Assembly: GCA_006503535.1 (NCBI GenBank)
Contig: QYRS01000010.1
Location: forward strand, 930,001-994,000
Direction: 5' to 3'
DNA length: 64,000 nt
From: Arthrinium phaeospermum
Taxonomy: Eukaryota > Ascomycota > Sordariomycetes > Amphisphaeriales > Apiosporaceae
The position numbers were made by a program, and so were the translations under genes. Positions 1 to 11,205 of the stretch are shown piece after piece. A model generated the notes under the pieces. It made no database searches. It was not told where the DNA came from and was given only the letters and a program-made list of their open reading frames with translations. How positions within the stretch are numbered: position 1 is the first letter of the stretch; every line of letters begins with the position of its first letter.

Positions 1-1244
1 CATAGTACCTAGCTTGGTTCCCAGTGGTGGCATGTACCGGCGCCCTCTTTCGCTCGTTGATAGGTCTTGTGCCAGCCTAGCGCACGGAGAAAGCAACTCG
101 AGCATGTACACTTGATGCTACATGCATCTCCCTTCCTTCATCCCTCAACCTACATGTACCTAGCAGCAGCAGCAGCAGCAACAGCAGCACACGCACACAC
201 ACACGCAGCAGCTCAAGGAGAAAAAGAGGTTGAGAGCATCGAGTCTGGTTTGAGCGACCCAGCCAAGGAGACGAGCCGCAGTTGCATGGTGCCAGGCCTA
301 GCTCGCCCGTCGACTTGTCCCATTGCCTTCCCACGCCTCTCTCTCCCATTTTCTCCCATCGACCTTGCCCTTCTCCATCACCACTAACAGCACACTACCT
401 ACCACACTACCTCGTTACCTCTTACATAACTGCCTACCAGGAGGCCGTCATTCGACAGCAAGTCTCCACCTGACACCCCGCTCAACCTTCCTCGCTCAAC
501 TCAAGTCCACCGTTGCACGACCCTCTGTTAATAACAGAACTGAGAGTGCTTGCTCATTAAAATCCCGTCCATCTCTCACGCTGTAACCTATCTCCCACTC
601 TTCGTATAGGCGTTTGCCCTTTTTCTTAGTAAACAAGCATAAAATTTCCCCAAAATCAAAACCAGAAGAGGCCCTCGCTGCAGAAGTCTAACCATCCCAG
701 GTTTATTAAAGCCTGACCTTGACGGAGATCCAGAGAGAACCAGGCCCCACGAGTCTCGACATTCCTCGCACCATTTCATTCCAGAGCCCGAAGAGAAGCA
801 GACAGACCCGCCAATTCAGCTGTGTTAACACCTCTTCTCACAACCTATTTCCGGCAAGGCGGCAGGCAAACCCCCCAAAGGCAAGGGAAATACAGTGTGC
901 AACCATTCATCCACCCGCCATTTCGTCCACCATCCGGTCAATCCATCAAATCAATCGGCCAACAAGCAGCACTCAACCAATACATTGTTTTGGGCCTTTT
1001 AGAAACCCTTTCCCTCGTCGCTCTCGGCGTCATCAGTACTCGAGAAATTTGTTTCAATTGCCATCATTGTCTTCGGTCGCGGACTCTTCGACAAGGTCCG
1101 CACAACTATCAGTCGCCCAACACGGCAGCACGAGCCAGCGTACCCGCCCGCCCTGACAAGACAACTCAACCCCGCTGACAGCATTTATCAACCTCGCGCC
1201 CCTCACGGCCACCCTTCGTCGCACTGACCGACTCAACCACCATT
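1..1244. other. Upstream region of the GSK3 gene
   Basis: No protein gene is supported here; short open frames lack family features and conserved composition. The region holds a CAG/CA-type microsatellite near 161-205 and long pyrimidine-rich runs from about 320 to 480 and 880 to 1240, a pattern common in fungal promoters and 5' leaders. The stretch just before 1245 is C-rich with an acceptable start context (ACCATTATG). Part is probably the GSK3 leader and promoter, but the transcript start cannot be fixed from sequence alone. Confidence 0.6.
161..205. repeat. CAG and CA microsatellite
   Basis: A run of AGC/CAG triplets passes directly into alternating CA dinucleotides. It lies in non-coding DNA about 1 kb upstream of the GSK3 start. 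Confidence 0.8.
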
Positions 1245-2755
1245 ATGTCTGCCAACCGCCCGAATGCGGCCTTTAACTCCCTTCGGATGGGAGGTGAGAG
1301 CAATCCCTCATCGCCGGGTGGGCGCATGATTGGGCAATTAGAGAAACTAAACTTGGACACAGAAATCATCCGCGAAAAGGTGCAAGACGGCATCACTGGC
1401 GAGACCAGGGACCTGCAGTACACCCAGTGCAAGATTGTAGGCAATGGCTCTTTCGGCGTCGTTTTTCAGACCAAGCTGTCCCCCTCGGGCGAAGATGCCG
1501 CCATCAAGCGGGTTTTGCAAGACAAGAGATTCAAGGCAAGCCGGCTTCGATTTCCCCAGCTGCTGCAACGCACCCAATTCTGACCAAGACTACAGAACCG
1601 TGAATTGCAAATCATGCGTATCGTCAGACACCCGAACATCGTGCAATTGAAGGCCTTCTACTACTCGAACGGAGAACGCGTGAGCAAACCCCCACGATGC
1701 GCCCTTGGGAAACGTGGCATCGAGTTGCTGACTTGAGTACAGAAAGACGAGGTGTACCTGAATCTGGTACAGGAGTTCGTTCCCGAGACCGTCTACCGAG
1801 CCTCTCGATTCTTCAACAAGATGAAGTCGACCATGCCTATCCTCGAGGTTAAGCTGTACATCTACCAACTTTTCCGAGCGTTGGCCTACATTCATTCGCA
1901 GGGCATATGCCACCGCGATATCAAGCCTCAAAACCTGCTTCTCGACCCTTCCACCGGCATACTCAAGCTGTGCGATTTCGGTAGCGCCAAGATTTTGGTG
2001 GAGAATGAGCCCAACGTCTCGTACATCTGCTCTCGATACTACCGGGCACCTGAGCTCATCTTCGGCGCAACCAACTACACAACAAAGATTGGTGAGTTCA
2101 ACCACTTGCGTTGCTAGTCTCTTTTTTAATTCTCCTCTTTTCCTAATCGGCTACTAGATGTATGGTCAACGGGCTGTGTGATGGCCGAATTGATGCTTGG
2201 GCAGCCGCTATTCCCGGGCGAGTCGGGCATCGATCAACTGGTGGAGATCATCAAGGTCCTTGGAACACCGACGCGCGAACAGATTCGAACGATGAACCCC
2301 AATTATATGGAGCACAAATTCCCCCAGATCAAGCCTCACCCCTTCAGCAAGGTCTTCCGGAAGGCAGATGCAAACGCTCTGGACCTGATCGCCAAACTAC
2401 TCGAGTACACGCCCACTGAGCGCCTGGGGGCCATTGATGCCATGGTTCACCCCTTCTTCGATGAGCTCCGTGAGCCCAGTACCAAACTCCCGGATTCGCG
2501 ACACTCTACCGGCGTTCTCAAGGACCTGCCTGCGCTGTTCAACTTTACACGGCATGGTAAGTCTCGCCACCTCTCTTGAATAGACGTCATTTCCCCCCAC
2601 TTGCTTACTGACCCCGCACAGAACTGTCGATAGCACCATCGCTCAACCACAAGCTCGTGCCGACACATCTGAAGGCCTCTCTGGCAGCCAGCGGGCTAGA
2701 TATCGACAACTTCACGCCGATTCCGAAGGCGGAGATGATGGCCAAGCTGGACTGA
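1245..2755 (+). CDS. gsk3: Glycogen synthase kinase 3 (Ser/Thr protein kinase)
   Basis: Six exons: 1245-1293, 1363-1535, 1596-1679, 1743-2091, 2158-2556, 2622-2755, giving 395 residues, the usual length for fungal GSK3. Visible kinase features are the glycine loop GNGSFG (43-48), ATP-binding Lys65 in AIKRV, the alpha-C Glu77, HRDIKPQN with catalytic Asp161, DFG 180-182, and the activation loop [12 protein letters not shown]. Its Tyr196 is the residue GSK3 kinases phosphorylate for full activity. The family phosphorylates primed substrates in nutrient, stress and developmental signalling, in cytosol and nucleus. The start ATG is chosen because splicing the first intron restores the compact family N-terminus. 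Intron 1 (1294-1362) is 69 nt with no in-frame stop, so retention would add 23 residues. Intron 2 (1536-1595) has a GC donor. Identity is very secure; exon 1 splicing rests on branch-site and family comparison. Confidence 0.95.
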
Positions 2756-4306
2756 GCTCACGCCCGGCCGTGCACTCTGGTTACGATCCGCCAAGTCTTG
2801 AGAGTTGATCTAGTGACGTTCGTTTTATGTATGAGCATGTTAATGTGGCTCGTGACGGTTTTGTCCGCATCGGAGCTGCGTACTTGTTGGCGGGTTGGTG
2901 ATCGGTTCAATGTCGGATCGGTTTCCCCTACCCCGTGTCCGCTATGACGATGTGGTACGAACTGACCGGGAGCTGAAACAGCTCGAACAAACTTCCGTCT
3001 AGGACTTGTCTACTGAGCTATGCAAGGGATTATACCCCATTTTCCCTCGGAACCCACGATACCCCCCAATGATTGTCCTCATGGAATAAAGGACTGTCCT
3101 CTTCGCACTGCGCCTTGAAACTATGGCTGGGTCGCGCAGCAACGGACTGGCCCTTTCGCTTAGACTTCTTCTCTGCACGATTGCGATCGCATTCACTTCA
3201 ATATTCATCTTGTTCGATTACTCAGTTTAACCTTGTGGTGGAAGGACCACGAGGCAGCTGGCACCCTTCAGGTGGTCTTGCGAAAAAAAAAATTACATTC
3301 CCACTAAGGTCCAAAAGGAAAGGGAAGGAGGGCGAATGATCTGGCGTATATCTTTTATGGTGCGAAAGGCCACCAGAGTGATGCTTGGTGGCATCCCGCT
3401 TACAAGGAGGACAGATCCTGGGAGGTAGCGGAGTGCTCTTCTTGATGCAGTAGCAGCACAATGGAAAGTGGTCTCCCTCAGGAAGATTTGGCATGACTTT
3501 CTCACAATCAGATTTTCATTACTCCCCAACGACTTGCTCGTAACGGTCAAGGGCCGTCGAAAGAAAGGTATTCTAAAACGGAAGGGATGGCTCATTTGGC
3601 TCGGACGGCAATGAGGGAAGACTGCTGTTGCTGCGTGTATGGAGGAAGAGATGACGGAGAAATCACCCGAAACAGATGATAAATTTCCATGGCTGCGTAG
3701 TTCCGTGATGTGGTCAACGTGAAGTGATTCGAGTGATATTTCCTTGCCTTGCTGTTCAAGCATCTCACCAGGTAGGGGTCCTGTGCATGTGAATAGATCA
3801 GGGCGCGTCACAAACTGCCACTGGCAACTACGCCTTTCAACTGCAGAATTCGCATGGTAACTTACTTACATCAATGTAGGCATTCTTCAAACTCCATCCT
3901 CGTAACAACGTACCTACCTCCCAGCAACTCATGCCGTCTCTCGACTTGGCAGCTCTGAGGCGGATCGGATAAAAGAGACCCCGCCACCGAAGCGCAGGCT
4001 TCGCTTAGGTAAGCTGGAATTGCTGCTCTCTGCCGTATGGATTTGGGTCTAGGTTGAGTACTTCGGTCAAGTACCCGGCATACATAGGATCCATTGATTG
4101 ATTCCAATGTGGACCTGCTTACCTCGCAGTGATCCAACCGTGAGCTAACCTACCTAGCTATCTGCTTTAGGTACATGTCGCGTCTCATCACGTCGTCCGT
4201 CAATTGACAATTTGGTAAGGAAAGCCACTCAGCTCTTCCAACTTTCTTTTCTACACATGCCAACGGTCTACACTCGGTCAACCAAACAGCCATATCAAAA
4301 CAGATT
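2756..4306. other. Intergenic region between GSK3 and CBP80
   Basis: About 1.55 kb without a supported gene. It must contain the GSK3 3' end and the CBP80 promoter. A minus-strand open frame at 3293-3811 starts at a non-ATG codon and shows no recognisable domain. An A9 run lies near 3283, and TACCTAC-type motifs occur near 3910 and 4150. Confidence 0.6.
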
Positions 4307-6800
4307 ATGGCAGACTACGATCGTAGACAAGGAGGCCGTGGCGGCGGCGGCTACAACCGCAAACGACGCTATCGAGGTGAGTCTTCTATTCCCGTTCCCG
4401 TTCCCGTTTCCTAAATACGCTCTGTCGCCTCGTCCTGGGCGCCCGGAAAGCAAAAATTGTTCTTCACTTGACCACGAGCTCACCAGCTCATCAGATGACG
4501 ATGAGTCCGACCACAGACCTCAGCGTCGCCGGTATAACGAGCCACCGTTGCATGTTCGCATTCGGAAACAACTCTTGACCTTGGCCGAATCACCATTGCG
4601 ACGATGGCACGAAGAAATCCAAACCACTGCGCACATGGTAGCCGACAATTATGAGAAGGAGGAAGTCAAGAGCAACTTCCTCGAGCTCGTCCCCCAGATC
4701 GTTGTGGAGCAGCCACTCAAGACGCCTTTCGTCGCTGCCGTCGTCCTCGTCGCCAACTCGATCCAGCCCGACGTTGCGACCGACGTTCTTGCTCGCATCG
4801 CACCCTTGACCGAGGAAAAGATCAAGATGGGCGAGTGGCGTGATGTTAAGCTCTATCTCAAGCTTCTTGCCTGCCTCCAGAGCTGTCTCGAGGGCGATGG
4901 ACTGTTCCCGGTTCTAGAGGAGCTGTTCAACCGCGCCGTCGAGCTTCAAACAAGCAATTCGGACGACACCATTGGCACTGAACTTGTCAAGATTATCCTA
5001 CTTACCATACCGTACATCATGGCGGCCGGGTCGAATCAAGGGCAACAGAAAGCGGCCGATCTGATGGACAAGACTGATGTCATCGCGTCTGAACCTCATG
5101 CGCTTCAGGTCCTCATCGACCCTCATCATGCCGAGAAAGGCGAGGAGAGTCCCACGGCAAACTCGAGTTTGATTGGGCTGCTGCAGAAACAGCTCCAGAA
5201 CGAAGCCCTGAATGGCTGGGAGCTGAAGTGTTTGCCCCGGCCTTGGCAGATGCCCTTGGAAGAGATTGAGCTACAGGAGAAAATGGAGAATGCTCAAAAG
5301 CACCCTCTACCTGCCATCACCGTGCCTGAGGCCGTCGTCACAGGCCCACGGGCCCTCTTCCCCGAGGTGTACATGTCTGTGTATGCCAATCAGGAGGTTG
5401 AATCGGTGCCGCCGGTCAGCAATGTCGCTGCTTCCTTGATCCGAGACGGACTGCTCGACACGATTAACATCATGGATTTCAATCGTAACGTCACAGCACG
5501 GTATCTGATCGATGTTGATTGCTACTTTGCAGACGGCACGTTCGTTAAACGCGCAACGCCTTTCGACCGACTGCGAGATATCGATGGCGGTCGATCTACC
5601 TGGAAGCCCGAGGATGTGGCTGTGGACGCTGTTTTCTCCCAGCTGTTCCAGTTGCCCAGCCCTGAGCACAAGCTGGTGTATTACCATTCGGTACTGACTG
5701 AGGCCTGTAAGCTGGCACCAGCTGCAATAGCTCCCAGCTTGGGCAGAGCCATTCGCTACGCCTACCATAATACCCATCAACTAGACCTTGAGCTCGGCTA
5801 CCGGTTCTTGGACTGGTTTACCCACCATCTCAGCAACTTCGGGTTCATGTGGAAATGGACCGAATGGGCCGACGACGTAGAACTTCCCGATATCCACCCG
5901 TGCAAGGCCTTCATCATCGGCGCGCTTGATAAAGAGATTCGACTGAGTTTCGCACAGCGTATAAAAGGCACGCTCCCTCCCCCTTACCAGGTCCTTATTG
6001 GGCCTGAGAAGGAGCAAGACACGCCGGACTTCAAGTACAACAATGAACACACCCCTTTCTCTGCTGAGGGCAAGGAGTTGGCTCAGTTGCTCAAGAGAAA
6101 GGCTCCTGATGAGGAAATCCAGCCCGTCATCGCCCGTATTCATGCTGCCGCACTCGAGCAGTCGATCGATCCCCTTGTGTCCAGCACCGACGTGTTCATG
6201 ACGGCCATCTGCTGGGTCGGATCCAAGTCGCTCTCCCACGTTCTTGCTTGTATAGAGCGTACGAAGGATAGACTGCTTGATGTGGGCGCTGCCTCGGAAG
6301 CTGCTCGGCTGCAAATCATCACGTCGGTGATTTCATACTGGTCAGCGCAGCCAGGCGTCGCCATTGTCATCATTGAGAAGCTGCTGAATTATAGCATCAT
6401 TACCCCTGGTGCTGTTATTGACTGGGCTCTTGTCAGTGGCAAGGCAGGCCCCGGGGGCGAGGCGCTCAGCAAATCTTGGGTCTTTGAGCTTGTTCTCAAC
6501 ACAGTCGTCAAGGTCACCAGCCGCGTTCGTCAAGTGCTTACCAGCGGAGTGGCTGATGGCGCAGCTGATACTGAAGTCGCGGCCATGCGAGATCTGTTCA
6601 AGTCGATGGATGATGCGCTCACCAGCTGGGCCGAGGGCTCAAAGGATCAGATGATGGATCCGGCCGAACCTATGGACGGCCTGGGTGGAAAACGAGTAGA
6701 GCTCGTTCAGCGATGGGGTGAACGGTGGTTGCGCGTGTTCAGACGTCGCTCTGCCATCGAGGAGGCACACATGCTGGTCGCAAAGGCAAGCAGCGACTGA
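4307..6800 (+). CDS. CBP80: Nuclear cap-binding complex large subunit CBP80
   Basis: Two exons, 4307-4376 and 4495-6800, give 791 residues. With CBP20 this subunit binds the m7G cap of nuclear transcripts and links capping to splicing, export and decay. The N-terminus is Arg/Gly-rich (residues 1-23), followed by DDDESDHRPQRRR and an MIF4G-type helical region beginning around YNEPPLHVRIRKQL. The central and C-terminal MIF4G-like repeats include RAIRYAYHNTHQLDLELGYR and LGYRFLDWFTHHLSNFGFMWKW, highly typical of the family. The start is at 4307 because it splices in frame (phase 1, GAG|GTGAGT to TCATCAG) and gives the expected basic N-terminus; the open frame continuing upstream through the intron is not coding. 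Intron 1 contains three TTCCCG units at 4389-4406. It runs in the same direction as GSK3, 1.5 kb downstream. Confidence 0.93.
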
Positions 6801-9485
6801 TTTGCCGGGAGACAGGGAAAAGTTGCGGTTCGTGTACGATTGATTGGGTCTCACGGTCATGGAGTTGCACCCAAGTCATTTTAAGTAGCAGGTCAGCTAG
6901 CAAGGAGTTGTATACATATGGCACATAATGCCTTAGGTCACAGTCTCAGAAAGACATTATTTCCGGACTTTTGGAGACGTTCATCATGCCGACGTATTTG
7001 CGCGCCCTCGGTTCTGTCCGACGTTGTGTCTACCTATAGTAGTAGTGGGGGGTTAAGAAGCAGCTCGAGATCGTCTTAGAATCTTCTCTTGACTTCCGTC
7101 GCTGACCCCGAGGCAGAAGTTGCCCGCTCTAGTGATATGATGACTTTGATGGGGCTCTTGTCGCAGGTGAATTAGAAGTGATCAAGTGCTGCCTGCCAAG
7201 CCAACTTCGAAGCAGCTCTCCTAAGCTGTCTTTCTACACGAGGCATTTAGTTTGTACAGAGTATATGGAGTATTCGGTCATGGGCTCTGTCACTCGCTGT
7301 CCGGTATCTCTATTGTAGTCTACCCATGCGGTTCAGGCTGTCCGAGCCCCCACCCCCTTTTGAAGAAACGCCTGGCGGCCGAGTTGGTCCGAATATTGAA
7401 CTATCGTCGACCGCCAAAGACCAAACTGTCCAGTATGCTAAGATGTAGTCGGTCGTGTTCGCGCATGGTGGGAACTTTGTGGGAAATCTGACGGCTTGTA
7501 GGTTCAAGGTCGGTTGGGGCAAATCGAGAGCTGGTCGTCACACCTGTAGGGGTTCGACTCGCCGGTACAATACGAAAGAAACCCTATGAGGAATGCACGT
7601 TTGGTTAGCACTGTTTGCTTAGGAGAAGGGGTCCCGAGGTCGGCAGGATAGCAGCAAAATTCCGAGGAAAGATTGATGGGGTGGCCCGAGGTAGATAGAT
7701 AGTCGGGTGTGCTTGGGATGTTTTTGTTCTGAACGCGACGACGTCTCTCACTGATGCTACAACTGTATGACGACGAAAGAAGAAGCTGAATAGCTTTCTA
7801 CATTATATACCTGAATTAACCCTGTCCCCAGGGGATTGTACTGGCGCAAGGGGTACTGCAAAAGCCATATCTCCAAAACTTGGACCAGCCCGGCTGGAGC
7901 AGCTCAAGGCCTATGTCCCAATACTTTTACAGGAATTCAGTAATAGTTATTTTCTACAGGGCATAGCTGTAAAGGTCAGTAAGGGGGGGCAACTGAGCTG
8001 GCCTGGAGGCCAACAATGTCGCTCGCACTCATAACTCCAATCTACAAGTAGTCAAATGGGGCGTTACGGCCACGGGATGTCCAGAGGACACTGACTACGG
8101 CTATGGGCAATGGAGTTTCACCGGAATCGGAGTGAAGAGGATAGCTTTTACACGTCAGCCTGGACCTAAGCTGACGGCAAATGTCTCAACTGCAAGCCGC
8201 CTCCTAGTTGAGAGCAGAGGTCATCGAGTCGATATAGGTAGAGCCCTCGAAGGAAAAGTATGTGGGATTGTTGCGTTCGTCCTGCCATCTCGCGACCTCC
8301 ATGGACGATGACTGAGTTGTCTATTTGGTTATGTGGATGACACGAAAGCCACCCCAATGCACGTTGTCTGACCACCATACCTGCTGGCACCACCGCACGA
8401 GGTGGTGTTGGACGAAGCCATACATACCATGGCGTAGATCACCAACTCGGTGTCCGCCGACATTCCCAAGCAGCAAAATGCCTTGCTGCTCTCGGTTGGC
8501 TCGCTCGGATTGTGTTGACGGTCGAAGGATCATCAAGGGGCGCTTTGTGGCACTGGAAAGAAGCGGCATACAGCGAGCGCTCCTTCTCGGTATTGCTTCG
8601 GGAAATGCGTTCTACTACTACTTACTACTTGGTACTAGGTAGGTTACAACTACGGCATTCCTAGTAATGCTTCACTGGCTACTGAAAGCCACCGCAGTCC
8701 CCGTGGCATGCCAGGTTTGGTCTGTCGAGAAATATGTCGAAGAATCTGTGTTTTGTTTTTCTTTCTGTTCTAACAAGTACATACTGACACACATGAAGCG
8801 CTGCAGGACTGATAACATGAAGATGAGGCGGTAAGGAGTTCGTATTCTCGGTCTTGCAGTACACATAAGTACACTCATACGACGAATGCCGTGTCGAACC
8901 CCGTAATCCATACACATAAGCAGGTTGGCCACGCGATCATGATGTAAGCCGTATCGGATCAACAAGAGGAGGAGGAGGAGCGTGGAGCAGCAAAGTATTG
9001 CTCAACTCCGCGGATGTCTATGAGCTGGCAGGGAGGCCCAGGGAGTTCTGGATGCCATTCCCAATGCATGCCTTAGGCGAAACAACCCGACTGCCCCGGC
9101 AGTCACTGTTGTCGTCGCTGATGCTGTTGACATTGTTGCTGTTTTCATGATGCAGTGACCGCAAGCGAACTCCGACTCGAAGCCTCCCAACAGCGCCAAT
9201 CCAAGGTAAGGGATTGATGGAACCACCTGCCGGCTTATCGTGTTCCCAAACTAGATGTAGCTATTCAGGATTTTGGCGATTCATACAATAATCGTGCCGG
9301 CAATATTATGCCATCAGGGTAGGTTACACAAGACCAATCAACCGTCATCCTGTCGGAAGCCTAGGTCTCGATAAGGAAGCTGGGCTGGGTTCTCACGCAA
9401 GCCTCGCCGTCATGGCAAGGGCCATGGAAGCGATCCTTTCGGAGGCGCGCTATGCTACTACGGCTCTGCACTGCAGACTTCGGCG

Positions 9486-9581
9486 CTCCTTCGCCCCTTC
9501 AAGACAGAGGCAGGGGAGGGGGGCGTTGTGCCTCTCCTTCGCCCCTTCAAGACAGAGGCAGGGGAGGGGGGCGTTGTGCCT
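9486..9581. repeat. 48-bp tandem duplication, two copies
   Basis: Two adjacent 48-bp units, 9486-9533 and 9534-9581, appear identical. Each starts CTCCTTCGCCCC and ends with a G-rich tract (GGGGAGGGGGGCG) and TTGTGCCT. On the minus strand an open frame reads through both copies as a repeated 16-residue unit, but that frame has no other gene-like property. The purine-rich G tract could form a quadruplex (inference). Confidence 0.9.
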
Positions 9582-10893
9582 AGGATGATGATTGATGATG
9601 CTCGATGGAAAATGCAGGTAAGCCACCCAATCGTCCAACAGCCGGTGGCTTCATCTCTGGAACGAACTGCACGCGCTACCAAACTCCACTACCTTGCAAC
9701 CTCGTGGCTGTGTGCAGTCAGCCAACTCCCAAGAGGAGGCCTACGCAGGCGAGAGGCACGAAGTCAGCAGCAAGTGCCTGCCCTCTGTTTGGAGGAAATT
9801 CTCGACTCCGATCAGAGCGAACCAAGAAAGCGCGCTCGACGGGGCCGTATATCTAGGTCTAGGTCGTTCGCTCGGTAGCCGAGTATGCAGTGGCGAGATT
9901 GACTTACATGTCGTCTCGTTGTCATGTACCCATCGCTGTCTTCGTCGCCGCCGCCGCCGCCGCTGCTCGGCTTTTTGGGCTGTCCTCCCCGTAACGGCTT
10001 TCACTGCATATAACAACATCACCCAACGACTACTACATTACTACGACACGCTTCTTTGCAAGGAATGCGATGCAGGTGATGCCCGGACCGAGAGACGAAC
10101 CGCTGTCAGGCCACGGGGAAGTTAGCCCTTTTTCGATTTATCCCGCATGTATTATGCCGTGGGTTAGCCCGGTGTGGTGATGCTTGCTTGCCAGGGCCAT
10201 CTCGCCGCCGTCTAAGAATAGGCATATGTGGTAGCATGTCGCACCCGACCTAACCCTAGCCTCTATGTAGGTAGGTAGGTAGGCAGGCAGGCCTGCCCAG
10301 AGCGGGTCATACCATCCATGATCCTATCTGGCAGGACACCGCACCGGCAGGCTGATGAGCCTATTGTGTGGCGGCGGCCAACGTTGCAACCATCCCCCGT
10401 AGGATTGCACAGGCCTACGTAGCGTTGTGACGATGATTACTGTGCCGTACTGTGCTGTACTGTACACTGACAGTCGTTCGGGTGGTACAGAGGACCGAGT
10501 TGCCTGTGGTACAGACAGTAGTAGTACGGAGCATATCGTGTATATATCACCCTGAAGTATTGTCAGGATCGAAGTTGTTACCGGACCGGGAGACTTGAGT
10601 AGTAGTAGCAGGTAGCAGTCACACTATTCTACTTCATGGAGGGGACAACTGGTTCCTGGCGAGCCGAGCTTATCCAGGGGCCGACTCTCCCCTCTCCCCT
10701 CTCCCCTCTCATCCTCTGCCCAAGAGTAAGAATAGGTCACCTGGGCACCGACAACCCGGCTTTGCATATCATGGTGGACTTGGCGAGCAGGTTTGTTTAC
10801 TCGCGGAACCGTCAGCCTCCGTCCGCGAAGCAGCCGCAAAAACTCAGATCGGGGCTTCCATAGGGTTGCAGGCACGACCAGACACATACACAG

Positions 10894-10920
10894 ATGCAGA
10901 CGCAGACGCAGACGCAGACA
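10894..10920. repeat. GCAGAC hexamer tandem
   Basis: Several tandem GCAGAC units, with a slightly diverged flank of CAGA units. Non-coding microsatellite. Confidence 0.8.
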
Positions 10921-11188
10921 GACACAGAAGACAGAAGCTACCGAACATGCGTTTCATGCCTGCCCAGGCCCACGTTTCCCCTTTACCGAACGTACGGAGA
11001 GGGAGATGGGAGAGCCGGCACCAATCATCAGGCCTGCCTGCCCACCACCCGAGGGGCAAAGTCAAGCCCGATTCGGGAAGGTTACTTCGACCTGTCCGCA
11101 CGGCGTAACATGTTTTTTTTTGATCGCGCTACTGCAATCCCGATGCAATACATCTATTTGACCAGGAGCCAGGGGAAAAAAATTGTGG

Positions 11189-11205
11189 AAAAAAAAAAAA
11201 AAAAA
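11189..11205. repeat. Poly-A tract, 17 bases
   Basis: An uninterrupted run of 17 A, preceded by a shorter A run at 11176-11182. No poly-A-tailed element with a coding body or target-site duplication was recognised beside it. Confidence 0.85.

Noticed and set aside
3293..3811. 172-codon minus-strand open frame between GSK3 and CBP80
   Set aside because: Starts at a non-ATG codon, no domain or splice structure, composition like random non-coding sequence.
4212..4306. In-frame extension upstream of the CBP80 second exon
   Set aside because: It lacks an ATG and runs through a good intron; the alternative frame from ATG 4307 spliced at 4376/4495 gives the family N-terminus.
7535..7570. GGGGTTCGACTCGC resembling a tRNA T arm
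   Set aside because: No D arm, anticodon arm or acceptor stem could be built around it.
9450..9682. Repeat protein from the 48-bp duplication
   Set aside because: The frame exists only because the unit length is a multiple of three; no transcript signals, start context or homologous features support a gene.
10268..10290. GTAGGTAGG/GCAGGCAGG repeats as a telomere-like or CRISPR-like array
   Set aside because: They are short perfect tandems with no spacers and do not match the fungal TTAGGG telomere unit; simple microsatellite.
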